Below are positions 7,160-13,429 of a DNA stretch of 13,705 nucleotides, piece after piece (position 1 is the first letter of the stretch; the number at the start of each line of letters is the position of its first letter). The DNA is from Bacillota bacterium (GTDB taxonomy: Bacteria; Bacillota; Thermosediminibacteria; Thermosediminibacterales; Thermosediminibacteraceae): contig QGUT01000036.1 of assembly GCA_003242255.1 (NCBI GenBank), positions 1-13,705 on the forward strand, written 5' to 3'. The position numbers and the translations under genes were made by a program. The notes under the pieces are model-generated. The model was not told where the DNA came from and did no database searches. It worked only from the letters and a program-made list of their open reading frames with translations.

Positions 7160-7204
7160 TCAGACTCTCCCCCCACTATTCAATAGCCGCTTTTATCTTG
7201 ATTT

Positions 7205-8047
7205 TCAGGGTGCCTCTTCAAGTTCAGGCCTTTCGGCCCTTTTAACCGCCTTATCTCCTGACCATTCTTTGCAACCTTCCTCGCTATTCGGCATTCGCTT
7301 CTCGCCTCTGCTTTCACTTTCAGCGATCCTTTTCTCCTTCATGTTGTACACCATCCCCAGGATCAGGATGGAAATGATGGGCATCATGGCGACGAGAGAA
7401 ACCATGCCAAAACCATCCAGCAGGGGATTTCTGCCTTCCAGCTGCTTTGCCACACCTACGGTCATGGAAAGGATGAACGTAACCGTCATCGGTCCTGTAG
7501 CTACGCCTCCTGCATCGAAGGCGATGGAAACGAACTCGGAAGAAGCGTACCTGGTCAGAAATAAGGCTAAGGCGTACCCTGGTACTATTAAGCACCAAAG
7601 CGACACTCCTGTCAAGACTCTATACATGGACAATGCAACAGAAAATGCCACACCGATGCATATGGAATAGATGACGAGCTTTTTGTTGATATGCCCGCTC
7701 AGGGCTTTCTCTATCTCTATTGCGAGGACCTGCACTGCAGGTTCGGCAGTTATAACCGCGAACCCCATGAGGAATCCTATGGGAATTAAAATCCAGTTGT
7801 AATCCAGGGCCCCAAGGGCCTTTCCCATTTCTTCTCCCACGGGAATGAATCCCACCTGCACTCCCTGCAAAAACAGGGCGAGGCCCACAAAGGTCAGGGC
7901 CATTCCCTTCAGTATTATGGCGACCTGACGCCTGGGTAGCTTCAACATGAAGGCCTGGAACAGCAGAAATACCAGTATCAGGGGTGCCAGTGCAATGGTA
8001 ACTTCTTTCAAAACCTCAGTAAAACCCTCAAACAGCACTTCGATCAT
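7205..8047 (-). CDS. DUF1538 integral membrane protein (second of pair)
   Basis: A 280-residue polytopic membrane protein, about six or seven hydrophobic helices, of the uncharacterised DUF1538 family. Family-type motifs: PVGEEMG (about 74-80), AEPAVQVLA in mid-protein, and AFDAGGVATGPMTV before the last helices. The same three motifs recur in the upstream neighbour, so the two proteins are paralogous halves; in other bacteria such halves occur fused in one chain (recollection, not checked). The C-terminal 45 or so residues are hydrophilic and highly charged (KEKRIAESESRGEKR onward), a likely cytoplasmic tail that could meet the P-II-like protein. The start overlaps the stop of the upstream gene by ATGA, indicating translational coupling and probably fixed stoichiometry. 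Transport is inferred; the substrate is unknown. Confidence 0.88.
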   Translation of the reverse strand: MIEVLFEGFTEVLKEVTIALAPLILVFLLFQAFMLKLPRRQVAIILKGMALTFVGLALFLQGVQVGFIPVGEEMGKALGALDYNWILIPIGFLMGFAVITAEPAVQVLAIEIEKALSGHINKKLVIYSICIGVAFSVALSMYRVLTGVSLWCLIVPGYALALFLTRYASSEFVSIAFDAGGVATGPMTVTFILSMTVGVAKQLEGRNPLLDGFGMVSLVAMMPIISILILGMVYNMKEKRIAESESRGEKRMPNSEEGCKEWSGDKAVKRAERPELEEAP

Positions 8048-8733
8048 CTATAAAACACCCCCATCAGCAAGACGGCCAAAATCGGGCCCAGGGAAGCCAG
8101 GCCAACCAGCCCGAAGCTGTCGCTGGAAGCATTTTTTTTGCCGATGACCGATGCGACCCCTACGCCCAGGGCCAGGATGAACGGCACCGTCATGGGGCCG
8201 GTGGTTACTCCTCCCGAATCGAAGGCTACAGGCACGAATTCCGGCACCGAAAACAGCGCTACAGCAAAAGCCAGTATATACCCGGCTATGAAAAGGTACT
8301 TTATGGGGATGTCTAAAAAGATCCTGAGCAAGGCCAGAGCCACGAAAATTCCAACGCCCAGGGCTATAAAGCTCACCACCGCCAGCTTGCTTATGGACCC
8401 ATTGGTCACGCTGTCCACCTGCTGGGCCAGCACCTGGACGTCGGGTTCAGCGACGGTGACCACAAAGCCCAAAACGAAACCCGCCACCAAGATAAGCCAC
8501 AATTTCCCTTTAGTGACCAGTGACGATCCGATCATTTCACCGATGGGCAAAAAACCCACATTGACGCCGAGCAAAAAAAGGGTCAGCCCCAGCATGACCA
8601 GAACCGCGCCACCGATGAAGTTCATGAACACTTCCGCCGGCAGTCTGGCAAGAGTGACCTGCAGCAGAATGACCAAGGCCGCTATTGGAGCCACAGCCAA
8701 AAAGACCTCTTTTGCCGTGTCCTTTATGTTCAA
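8044..8733 (-). CDS. DUF1538 integral membrane protein (first of pair)
   Basis: A 229-residue polytopic membrane protein, about six or seven helices, of the uncharacterised DUF1538 family. Visible motifs are PIGEMIGSS, AEPDVQVLAQQV and VAFDSGGVTTGPMTV, each with a counterpart in the next gene. The conserved acidic and Gly-rich motifs within membrane segments suggest re-entrant or substrate-binding elements (inference). It lacks the charged C-terminal tail of its partner. The start is TTG, supported by AAGGAGGGG 5 nt upstream. It is preceded by a small anchored membrane protein and followed, with a 4-nt overlap, by the second DUF1538 gene and then the P-II-like gene. Confidence 0.88.
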   Translation of the reverse strand: MNIKDTAKEVFLAVAPIAALVILLQVTLARLPAEVFMNFIGGAVLVMLGLTLFLLGVNVGFLPIGEMIGSSLVTKGKLWLILVAGFVLGFVVTVAEPDVQVLAQQVDSVTNGSISKLAVVSFIALGVGIFVALALLRIFLDIPIKYLFIAGYILAFAVALFSVPEFVPVAFDSGGVTTGPMTVPFILALGVGVASVIGKKNASSDSFGLVGLASLGPILAVLLMGVFYR

Positions 8734-8777
8734 AAAGACCCCTCCTTCTTCGCTTTGTATTTTGCTGATTGTGGGGA

Positions 8778-9128
8778 TTATGCGGTTTTTTTATATTTGC
8801 TGCCGTGTATGTGAGGGAGAATGTTTTTCAGGACGTGGTCTTTATTGTCGGAAAAGCCGCCGAAAAGGAATTGGTAACCAGAGGGGACCGGTTCTGTAGC
8901 AATCACAAAGCTGCTCTGAGATTCGATCGCTGGGAAGGATGACGACCATCTGCTGTCGGCGTGGGAAGAAGTTCCTAATACCTGGACGCATTTTATAGAA
9001 AAGATGATGAGGTATTTGGGAAAAGGAACAATGGGAAAATTGATAACTGACAGGACGGATATAAGTTGCAGGACCAGAAATAACCCGAGAAGTATGGCAA
9101 GCAGCTTCTTGGTTGGCTTAACCTGCAT
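8778..9128 (-). CDS. Small signal-anchored hypothetical protein
   Basis: No family was recognised. The 116-residue product starts with a short basic segment (KPTKK) and a hydrophobic helix (about 9-30), then a second less hydrophobic stretch (PFPKYLIIFSIKCVQVLG). The rest is a Ser/aromatic-rich soluble part of about 65 residues, predicted to lie outside the membrane. One Cys (about residue 47) is present, with no lipobox. It is a real gene on translational evidence: ATG preceded by a perfect GGAGG at 7-nt spacing, a sigma-A promoter just upstream, and first place in the DUF1538/P-II operon (44 nt before the next gene). It may be an accessory subunit of that membrane system (inference). Confidence 0.65.
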   Translation of the reverse strand: MQVKPTKKLLAILLGLFLVLQLISVLSVINFPIVPFPKYLIIFSIKCVQVLGTSSHADSRWSSSFPAIESQSSFVIATEPVPSGYQFLFGGFSDNKDHVLKNILPHIHGSKYKKTA

Positions 9129-9182
9129 TCTTAACCTCCGATTTTATTGAATTAAAAAGCCGGTTTTTCTACCTTTATTTTT

Positions 9183-9212
9183 ATTATATTAAATTAAGGA
9201 CTTCCGTTTCAA
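9183..9212 (-). promoter_or_regulatory. Sigma-A promoter for the DUF1538/P-II operon
   Basis: Minus strand TTGAAA (9207-9212), an 18-nt spacer, and a perfect TATAAT (9183-9188). It lies in the 104-nt gap between the GRxGG-repeat gene and the small membrane protein, about 55 nt upstream of the ATG at 9128. No terminator was found between the repeat gene and this promoter. Confidence 0.8.
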
Positions 9213-9232
9213 GAACACTTTCGATCCATTTT

Positions 9233-9724
9233 TCATCTGCCGTTTTTATTATGATTCGCTCTGTAAAAGTAGTAAGTCACCGCCGCTAAAATCGCCCCGT
9301 AAAGAGGGGGAGCTCCGGACAATTCCAGGTCCACGTCCATGCCGAACACTATGCCGCCTAACCTTCCCTCAAGTTTTCCCTGACCGGGATCGAAGGTAAG
9401 GTCCACGTCAAATCCGGCTAAAGCCCCGCCGCACCGGCCGGTTATTTTTTGCCCCCTCAGGGAAAGGACTATGTCGTGGCCCCCAATTAGGCCACCCAGG
9501 CGTCCCCGGGCATGATCATTTTCTATCTCTATTTTCAGGTCTTTGCCAAAGAAAGCCCCTCCTAACCTCCCTTCTAGAAATCTGCCCCCTTCGCTCTTTT
9601 TAAGATTTATATCCGCACCATCTATAATGCCTCCTAACCTGCCGTATATTCCGGCATCGTCCACCCTGCACTCCAGGCTGTATCCCCCTATAAGCCCTCC
9701 TACGCGCCCCCTGATAATATACAC
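9233..9724 (-). CDS. GRxGG-repeat protein, predicted beta-solenoid
   Basis: Not a recognised family. The 163-residue protein consists almost wholly of six tandem repeats beginning GR[L/V/C]GG at residues 6, 28, 52, 74, 96 and 120, with spacing 22, 24, 22, 22 and 24. Each repeat follows roughly GRxGGxxxGxDhxh, with h an aliphatic residue (D is S in the first), then a variable polar turn. Such regular Gly and alternating aliphatic spacing suggests a beta-helix or bactofilin-like stack (inference). After the last repeat, residues 139-155 (PPLYGAILAAVTYYFYR) are hydrophobic and could be a short membrane-associating tail; the protein ends in a basic stretch. The GTG start has GGGAGGGGG 6 nt upstream. 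It follows punA by 23 nt, so it is probably co-transcribed with the nucleoside salvage genes, though no functional link is visible. Confidence 0.75.
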   Translation of the reverse strand: MYIIRGRVGGLIGGYSLECRVDDAGIYGRLGGIIDGADINLKKSEGGRFLEGRLGGAFFGKDLKIEIENDHARGRLGGLIGGHDIVLSLRGQKITGRCGGALAGFDVDLTFDPGQGKLEGRLGGIVFGMDVDLELSGAPPLYGAILAAVTYYFYRANHNKNGR

Positions 9725-9747
9725 ATTTATCCCCCTCCCTCTGGCAA

Positions 9748-10566
9748 TTATATCTCGCTTATGATTCTCCCGAGGACTTCTACGAATTTCCCTTTCACTC
9801 TTTCCGACACATCCAGAACTTCGGCGTGGGAAAGGGGTTTTTCCAGAATCCCTGCGGCCATGTTTGTAATGCAGGAAATGCCGAGCACCCGAATCCCCAT
9901 CTGCCGGGCAGCTATGACCTCCGGCACCGTGGACATGCCCACCGCATCGGCGCCGATGGTTTTCAGCATTCGGATCTCCGCCGGAGTCTCGTAGGAAGGG
10001 CCCCTCATGAAGGCGTATACACCTTCCTTGTATTCCAGTCCCGCTTCCTCGAAAGCCCGCTGAGCTCGCTCTCGAAGTTCCCCGTCGTAGGCATAGGTCA
10101 TATCGAAAAACCTCGGCCCCAACTCGGGTGTTTCCTCCCCCGCCGCCGGGTTTTCCCCTGCCATGTTTATGTGGTCTTTTATCACCATCAGGTCCCCCGG
10201 CCTTAAATTTTCCGATATTCCCCCTGCCGCATTGGTGATCACCATCACCTTTACGCCGAGCAGGCCCAGGGTCCTTACGCCGAATACCACCCTTTCCACC
10301 GGGTACCCTTCGTAAAGGTGAAACCTTCCCTGCATAACCGCCACCTTTTTCCCGTACACCTTGCCGAAAACCAGATTCCCTTTGTGCCCTTTTACGGTAG
10401 AAACGGGAAACCCGGGGATTTCGGCGTAAGGTATGGCCAGCCTTTCCTCCAGCAACTCGGCGAAATCTCCCAGGCCGCTGCCCAGTACGACGCCGATTTC
10501 GGGCTGTTCTTTCAGCAGGGATCTCACGTATTCGGCTGACTTTTTGAGTTCAGCGAAGTAGCTCAC
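9748..10566 (-). CDS. punA: Purine-nucleoside phosphorylase (trimeric type)
   Basis: It cleaves inosine and guanosine type nucleosides with phosphate to free base plus (deoxy)ribose-1-phosphate in the cytoplasm. The 272-residue length is normal for the trimeric class. Motifs are complete: GSGLG (29-33), the phosphate-binding HKG (61-63) and GRFHLYEG (80-87), TNAAG (111-115), GPSYETPAE (189-197), MSTVPE (211-216) and Asn235 in the base site. The start is GTG at 10566, with AAGGAGGGG upstream; the ATG two bases upstream runs straight into a stop. Its usual partners (deoB, deoA, cdd) are just upstream but all broken here. PunA can still release bases, yet its pentose-1-phosphate product lacks an intact local phosphopentomutase. 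Confidence 0.96.
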   Translation of the reverse strand: MSYFAELKKSAEYVRSLLKEQPEIGVVLGSGLGDFAELLEERLAIPYAEIPGFPVSTVKGHKGNLVFGKVYGKKVAVMQGRFHLYEGYPVERVVFGVRTLGLLGVKVMVITNAAGGISENLRPGDLMVIKDHINMAGENPAAGEETPELGPRFFDMTYAYDGELRERAQRAFEEAGLEYKEGVYAFMRGPSYETPAEIRMLKTIGADAVGMSTVPEVIAARQMGIRVLGISCITNMAAGILEKPLSHAEVLDVSERVKGKFVEVLGRIISEI

Positions 10567-10635
10567 ATTGCTCCCCTCCTTTTTGCGGTTATTCTTGAGG
10601 CTGCGTCTAATTTTTCGCGTATTGCCCTTTTAAAA

Positions 10636-11070
10636 TCACCGCAGAATCATTATCTCGTCCTTGAAACTCACTCCGTTAGGAAGCCTTTCGCATCCCAAAA
10701 GATCTGCCACGGTCTGGCCGATGTCCGCATAGGTGGAGAGGATGCCCAGATTTATTCCCTTTTTAATCCGCTCACCGGCCACCAAAACCGGCACGTATTC
10801 TCTGGAGTGGATGGTGTACACATCCATGCCGGCTTTTTTCACCTTATCGAGCAAAGTCTCCTGGGGAGGTTTTAAGGAAAAATCCCTGCGGTTGTAAGTC
10901 CTCTTGAAGTTCCCTGGGGTTCCAATGAAGGGGCGGGCTATGACCCGGGACACCGCATGGTCGCCTTTCAGTATTTCCCGGGCAATCCTGCACATCTCGT
11001 ACAGCCTTTCGAGGGGCACGATCTCCTCGTGGGCGGCTATCTGGAAGACCGAGTCGGCGGAAGTGTACAC
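10636..11070 (-). pseudogene. deoB: Phosphopentomutase remnant, 5'-truncated and internally deleted
   Basis: The 144-residue reading begins with VYTSADSVFQIAAHEE, which lies near residue 150 of the roughly 390-residue phosphopentomutase. It runs through VIARPFIGTPGNFKRT and KPPQETLLDKVKKAGMDVYTI. It then jumps directly to HSREYVPVL, skipping about 100 residues that in the family include metal-binding and catalytic segments, including the ADHG motif. The C-terminus is normal. The N-terminal metal site is also missing, so the product cannot be an active DeoB, which interconverts ribose-1-P and ribose-5-P. The internal jump is in frame. The upstream edge meets truncated deoA at 11071. A GTG at 11070 could start a short product, but no RBS supports it. 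Identity of both blocks is clear from memory of the family. Confidence 0.85.
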
Positions 11071-11941
11071 CCCTGTCGGTTTCGATGCCCGACTGCGCCA
11101 TCATCTCGGCGCCGAATTCCATCGAGAGGTTCAACAGGTCCTCGTGCCCGCGGCCCTTCAATGTTTCCGCCGCTTCCACGACTTCCAGGGCGTTTCCTAT
11201 GGCCATACCCAGGGGCTGCTCCATGTCCGTCACGTACGCCACCGTGGGCTTTCCGGCGAGCTGTCCTATTTTTACCATCACTTTTGCCAGTTCCACGGCC
11301 TCTTCGTATTTTTTCATAAAGGCACCCCGGCCGAATTTTACGTCCAGGATTATCCTGTCTGCACCGCCGGCTATCTTCTTGCTCATGATCGAAGAGGCGA
11401 TCAGGGGAATGGAATCCACGGTAGCTGTCACATCCCGGAGGGCGTAGAGCTTCTTATCCGCTGGCACCAGGTCTCTGGACTGGCCGCCTATGGCCGCCCC
11501 CACTTCGTTGACCATCTTTACAAATTCTTCCTTCGAGAATTCGGTCCTGAAGCCGGGTATGGACTCCAGCTTATCTATGGTGCCACCGGTATGCCCCAGG
11601 CCCCGGCCGGAGAGCTTTGCCACCTTTACCCCCACCGAAGCGGCCAGGGGGATCAGCACCAGGGTGGTAGTATCGGCTATCCCGCCGCTGGAGTGCTTAT
11701 CCACCTTTACGCCTTCTATTCCCGAAAGGTCTACCGTTTCCCCGGACCCGGCCATCGCAAGGGTAAGCTCGGTCACTTCTTCCTCGTCCATGCCCCTGAA
11801 GTACACCGCCATTAAAAAAGCTGCCATCTGGTAGTCGGGCACTTCGCCCCTCACGTACCCTTCCACCAGGTGGCGTATTTCTTCCCCTGACAGTTTTCCC
11901 CCGTTTCTCTTTTTTTCGATGAGTTCCGGGGTAAAAAACAT
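11071..11941 (-). pseudogene. deoA: Pyrimidine-nucleoside phosphorylase, 3'-truncated and fused out of frame to deoB
   Basis: The first 290 or so residues match pyrimidine/thymidine phosphorylase: KVDKHSSGGIADTTTLVL (about 80-97), KLSGRGLGHTGGTIDKLE, the phosphate and pyrimidine site SSIMSKKIAGGADRIILDVK, and EQPLGMAIGNALEV. Homology stops after IETDRG (near residue 290 of the usual 430 or so). The same frame then reads deoB DNA out of frame until a stop at 10844, giving a 365-residue hybrid with an unrelated tail. The C-terminal alpha/beta domain that completes the phosphorylase is absent. The ATG start has a good GGGAGGG RBS, 19 nt after cdd. The lost piece is roughly the last 140 codons of deoA plus the first 150 of deoB, about 0.9 kb by family lengths. 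Confidence 0.87.
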
Positions 11942-11960
11942 GGGCTTCCCTCCCTATAAA

Positions 11961-12387
11961 TCAGAGTTTAAAGCCGTAGGGCAGCAGTTCCTCCGGGCTC
12001 GTTCGCATCACTTTCGATCCGTCCCGGTTGGAGAGTAAAACCTGCGCTTTAGGCGAAAGTTCCAGCATCACCTGGCGGCATGCCCCGCAGGGCGAAACCG
12101 GTTCGTCCACATCGGCCGCCACTGCCAGGGCGATTATATCCCGCTCACCACTCGGAGTAGGCTTTAAATAAGGCCACTCGCTCGGCGCACACGGTAAGGC
12201 CGTAGGATGCGTTTTCCACGTTGCAGCCCGTGTAAACTCTCCCGCCAGAAGTCAAAACACAGGCCCCTACCTTGAATCCGGAATAGGGAGCATAGGCGTT
12301 TTCCATGGCCTTCAATGCCTTCTTTACCAGAAGCTCCTGAGAAATACCGACCTCGGCGGCATTTTCATACCTGCATTCTTGCGCCAT
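11961..12387 (-). pseudogene. cdd: Cytidine deaminase with a single-base frameshift
   Basis: Cdd deaminates (deoxy)cytidine to (deoxy)uridine, feeding DeoA. The 5' part encodes NAYAPYSGFKVGACV and the catalytic NVENASYGLTVCAERVALFKA. It then hits TGA at 12147-12145 after AYSEW. Dropping one base near 12150 restores GERDIIALAVAADVDEPVSPCGACRQV, with the remaining zinc cysteines, through to PYGFKL and a stop at 11961-11963. All active-site elements are present across the two frames, so a one-base insertion (GAGTGGTGAG for an expected GAGGGTGAG) is the only lesion. The start is ATG 12387, just after the carbonic anhydrase stop (5-nt gap), with GGAGGAG upstream inside that gene. It could be a sequencing error or a recent mutation. 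Confidence 0.9.
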
Positions 12388-12392
12388 TTTTC

Positions 12393-12923
12393 TCAACTCT
12401 CTCCTCCAGAGCACCGCTGCTCTTCCTTATACTTTTCCGCGAGCTTTATGTACTCCTCGGCGTTGTTTTTTATGGCTTCCAGTTGCTCTTTGCTAAGCTC
12501 CCTTATGACCTTTGCCGGCACTCCCAATGCGAGGCTAAACGGAGGGATCTCCTTCCCTTCAGCTACCAGGGAACCGGCTCCTACGAGAGCTCCCTCGCCG
12601 ATCACCGCGCCGTCCAGCACTATGGCTCCCATGCCTATGAGAGCGTTGTCCTTCACGGTGCATCCGTGCAAAATGGCGTTGTGGCCCACGGTGACGTTAT
12701 TCCCTACTTCGACCGAATGCCTTTTGGTGACGTGGATGACCGTTCCGTCCTGAATGTTGGAATTGGCCCCTATCTTTATCCCGTTCATATCTCCCCTGAT
12801 CACTGCCCGGTGCCAGACGCTGGAATTCTCTCCTATGGTCACGTCCCCTATGACGTCGGCGGTCGGAGCGATAAAGCAGCTCTCGTGGATGCTGGGCTTT
12901 TTGCCGTTGAATTCCTGAATCAC
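12393..12923 (-). CDS. Gamma-carbonic anhydrase family protein (left-handed beta-helix)
   Basis: A 176-residue hexapeptide-repeat protein of the gamma-carbonic anhydrase/acetyltransferase-like superfamily, which forms trimers with interfacial metal sites. The three metal-ligand histidines are visible: His64 in DGTVIHV, and His81 and His86 in VGHNAILHG. The RGDMNGIKIGANSNIQDG core is typical. The start chosen is GTG at 12923, because GAAAGGAG lies 9 nt upstream and family members begin close to this point (MIxEFNGKxP). Extending to ATG 12983 would add 20 unlike residues that cover the intergenic palindrome region. It is first in the run leading into cdd and divergent from a cupin gene. Whether it hydrates CO2 or acts otherwise is not decidable. 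Confidence 0.93.
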   Translation of the reverse strand: MIQEFNGKKPSIHESCFIAPTADVIGDVTIGENSSVWHRAVIRGDMNGIKIGANSNIQDGTVIHVTKRHSVEVGNNVTVGHNAILHGCTVKDNALIGMGAIVLDGAVIGEGALVGAGSLVAEGKEIPPFSLALGVPAKVIRELSKEQLEAIKNNAEEYIKLAEKYKEEQRCSGGES

Positions 12924-12970
12924 TCTGTATATCTCCTTTCTCTCAAATTTTGTATAGTCACGCCCTCGTG

Positions 12971-12982
12971 TGACATATGTCA
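12971..12982. promoter_or_regulatory. 12-bp perfect palindrome, possible operator
   Basis: TGACATATGTCA is a perfect palindrome in the intergenic region 12924-13054. It lies about 50 nt upstream of the carbonic anhydrase GTG on the minus strand. The size and symmetry fit a dimeric regulator site, but no specific regulator is recognised. Confidence 0.4.
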
Positions 12983-12988
12983 TACATA

Positions 12989-13009
12989 TTTTATCACAAA
13001 TTGATAAAA
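12989..13009. promoter_or_regulatory. Inverted repeat overlapping divergent promoters
   Basis: Perfect 8-bp arms TTTTATCA (12989-12996) and TGATAAAA (13002-13009) with a 5-nt spacer. The right arm overlaps the -35 of the plus-strand cupin promoter. On the minus strand the left arm supplies TGATAAAAT, an extended -10-like sequence for the carbonic anhydrase unit. It may be an operator for both directions; it has no T run and is too AT-rich to be a terminator. Confidence 0.45.
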
Positions 13010-13030
13010 TATAGAAAAGACTGGTATTTA
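13001..13030 (+). promoter_or_regulatory. Candidate promoter of the cupin gene
   Basis: TTGATA (13001-13006), an 18-nt spacer, and TATTTA (13025-13030) preceded by TGG (extended -10). A consensus TATAAT at 13029-13034 is an alternative -10, but its spacing to TTGATA is 22 nt. The RBS GGGAGGAGG begins at 13040. Confidence 0.5.
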
Positions 13031-13054
13031 TAATTTTCGGGAGGAGGTAATTTC

Positions 13055-13402
13055 ATGGATAAAACTGCAAAATTCATCAAGAACATGCCCCACTCGGAAG
13101 TCCACAACCTGGTCGACCTGGTGGAATATCGAGAAGGGAGGGTGGAAAGCCGGACCCTTTCGCAGGGGAAAAATTTGAGCCTCACCCTCTTCGCTTTCGA
13201 CAAAGGTGAGGAAATCAGCGCCCACTCCTCGCCTGGCGATGCTTTCGTGCATATCCTGGACGGAGAAGCCGAAATCACCATAGGCCAGGAGAAATTCCAC
13301 CTGAGGGCGGGGCAGGCTATAGTGATGCCTGCAGGAATCCCCCACGCCCTCTACGCCGTAGAAAGGTTCAAAATGCTGCTCATCGTGGTCTTCCAGCCTT
13401 AA
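13055..13402 (+). CDS. Single-domain cupin protein
   Basis: A 115-residue small beta-barrel (cupin_2-like) protein. Cupin motif 1 is recognisable in GEEISAHSSPGDAFVHILDGEAEI (about 51-74), with His57 and an Asp where many cupins have a second His or a Glu. Motif 2 is AGQAIVMPAGIPHALYA (about 87-103), with a metal-type His. Similar short SPxDAFVxVLxG cupins are common in anaerobic Firmicutes and have no firmly assigned reaction. The ATG is supported by GGGAGGAGG 7 nt upstream. It is divergent from gamma-carbonic anhydrase and 27 nt before the DUF438 gene, so probably co-transcribed with it. Function unknown: a metal-dependent enzyme or small-molecule sensor is possible. Confidence 0.9.
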   Translation: MDKTAKFIKNMPHSEVHNLVDLVEYREGRVESRTLSQGKNLSLTLFAFDKGEEISAHSSPGDAFVHILDGEAEITIGQEKFHLRAGQAIVMPAGIPHALYAVERFKMLLIVVFQP

Positions 13403-13429
13403 TCTAAAAATATCGAAGGAGGGTTCTTT

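Noticed and set aside
8138..8899. Plus-strand open frame opposite the first DUF1538 gene (253 codons)
   Set aside because: Low-complexity Thr/Pro/Ser/Lys-rich translation typical of antisense to a membrane protein; no RBS.
9155..9175. AAAAAGCCGGTTTTT-like symmetry as a terminator after the GRxGG-repeat gene
   Set aside because: The stem does not pair properly through its GC core, and it lies downstream of the sigma-A promoter, inside the leader of the next operon.
10844..11070. C-terminal 75 or so residues of the 365-residue deoA-frame reading as a novel domain
   Set aside because: The stretch is deoB DNA read out of frame and is rich in Arg/Pro as expected for a shifted frame. It is a fusion artefact of the deletion.
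11063..11070. GTGTACAC copies as recombinase attachment or direct repeats of a mobile element
   Set aside because: Both copies fall on V-Y-T codons of deoB, no integrase or element lies between or nearby, and an 8-bp match is too short to support this.
10904..11815. Long plus-strand open frame opposite deoA/deoB (303 codons)
   Set aside because: It mirrors codon bias of the minus-strand genes, has no RBS and shows no family resemblance.
12924..12983. Extended 5' end of the carbonic anhydrase gene from ATG 12983
   Set aside because: It has no RBS, and the 20 added residues do not fit the family. GTG 12923 has AAAGGAG upstream and matches the usual start.
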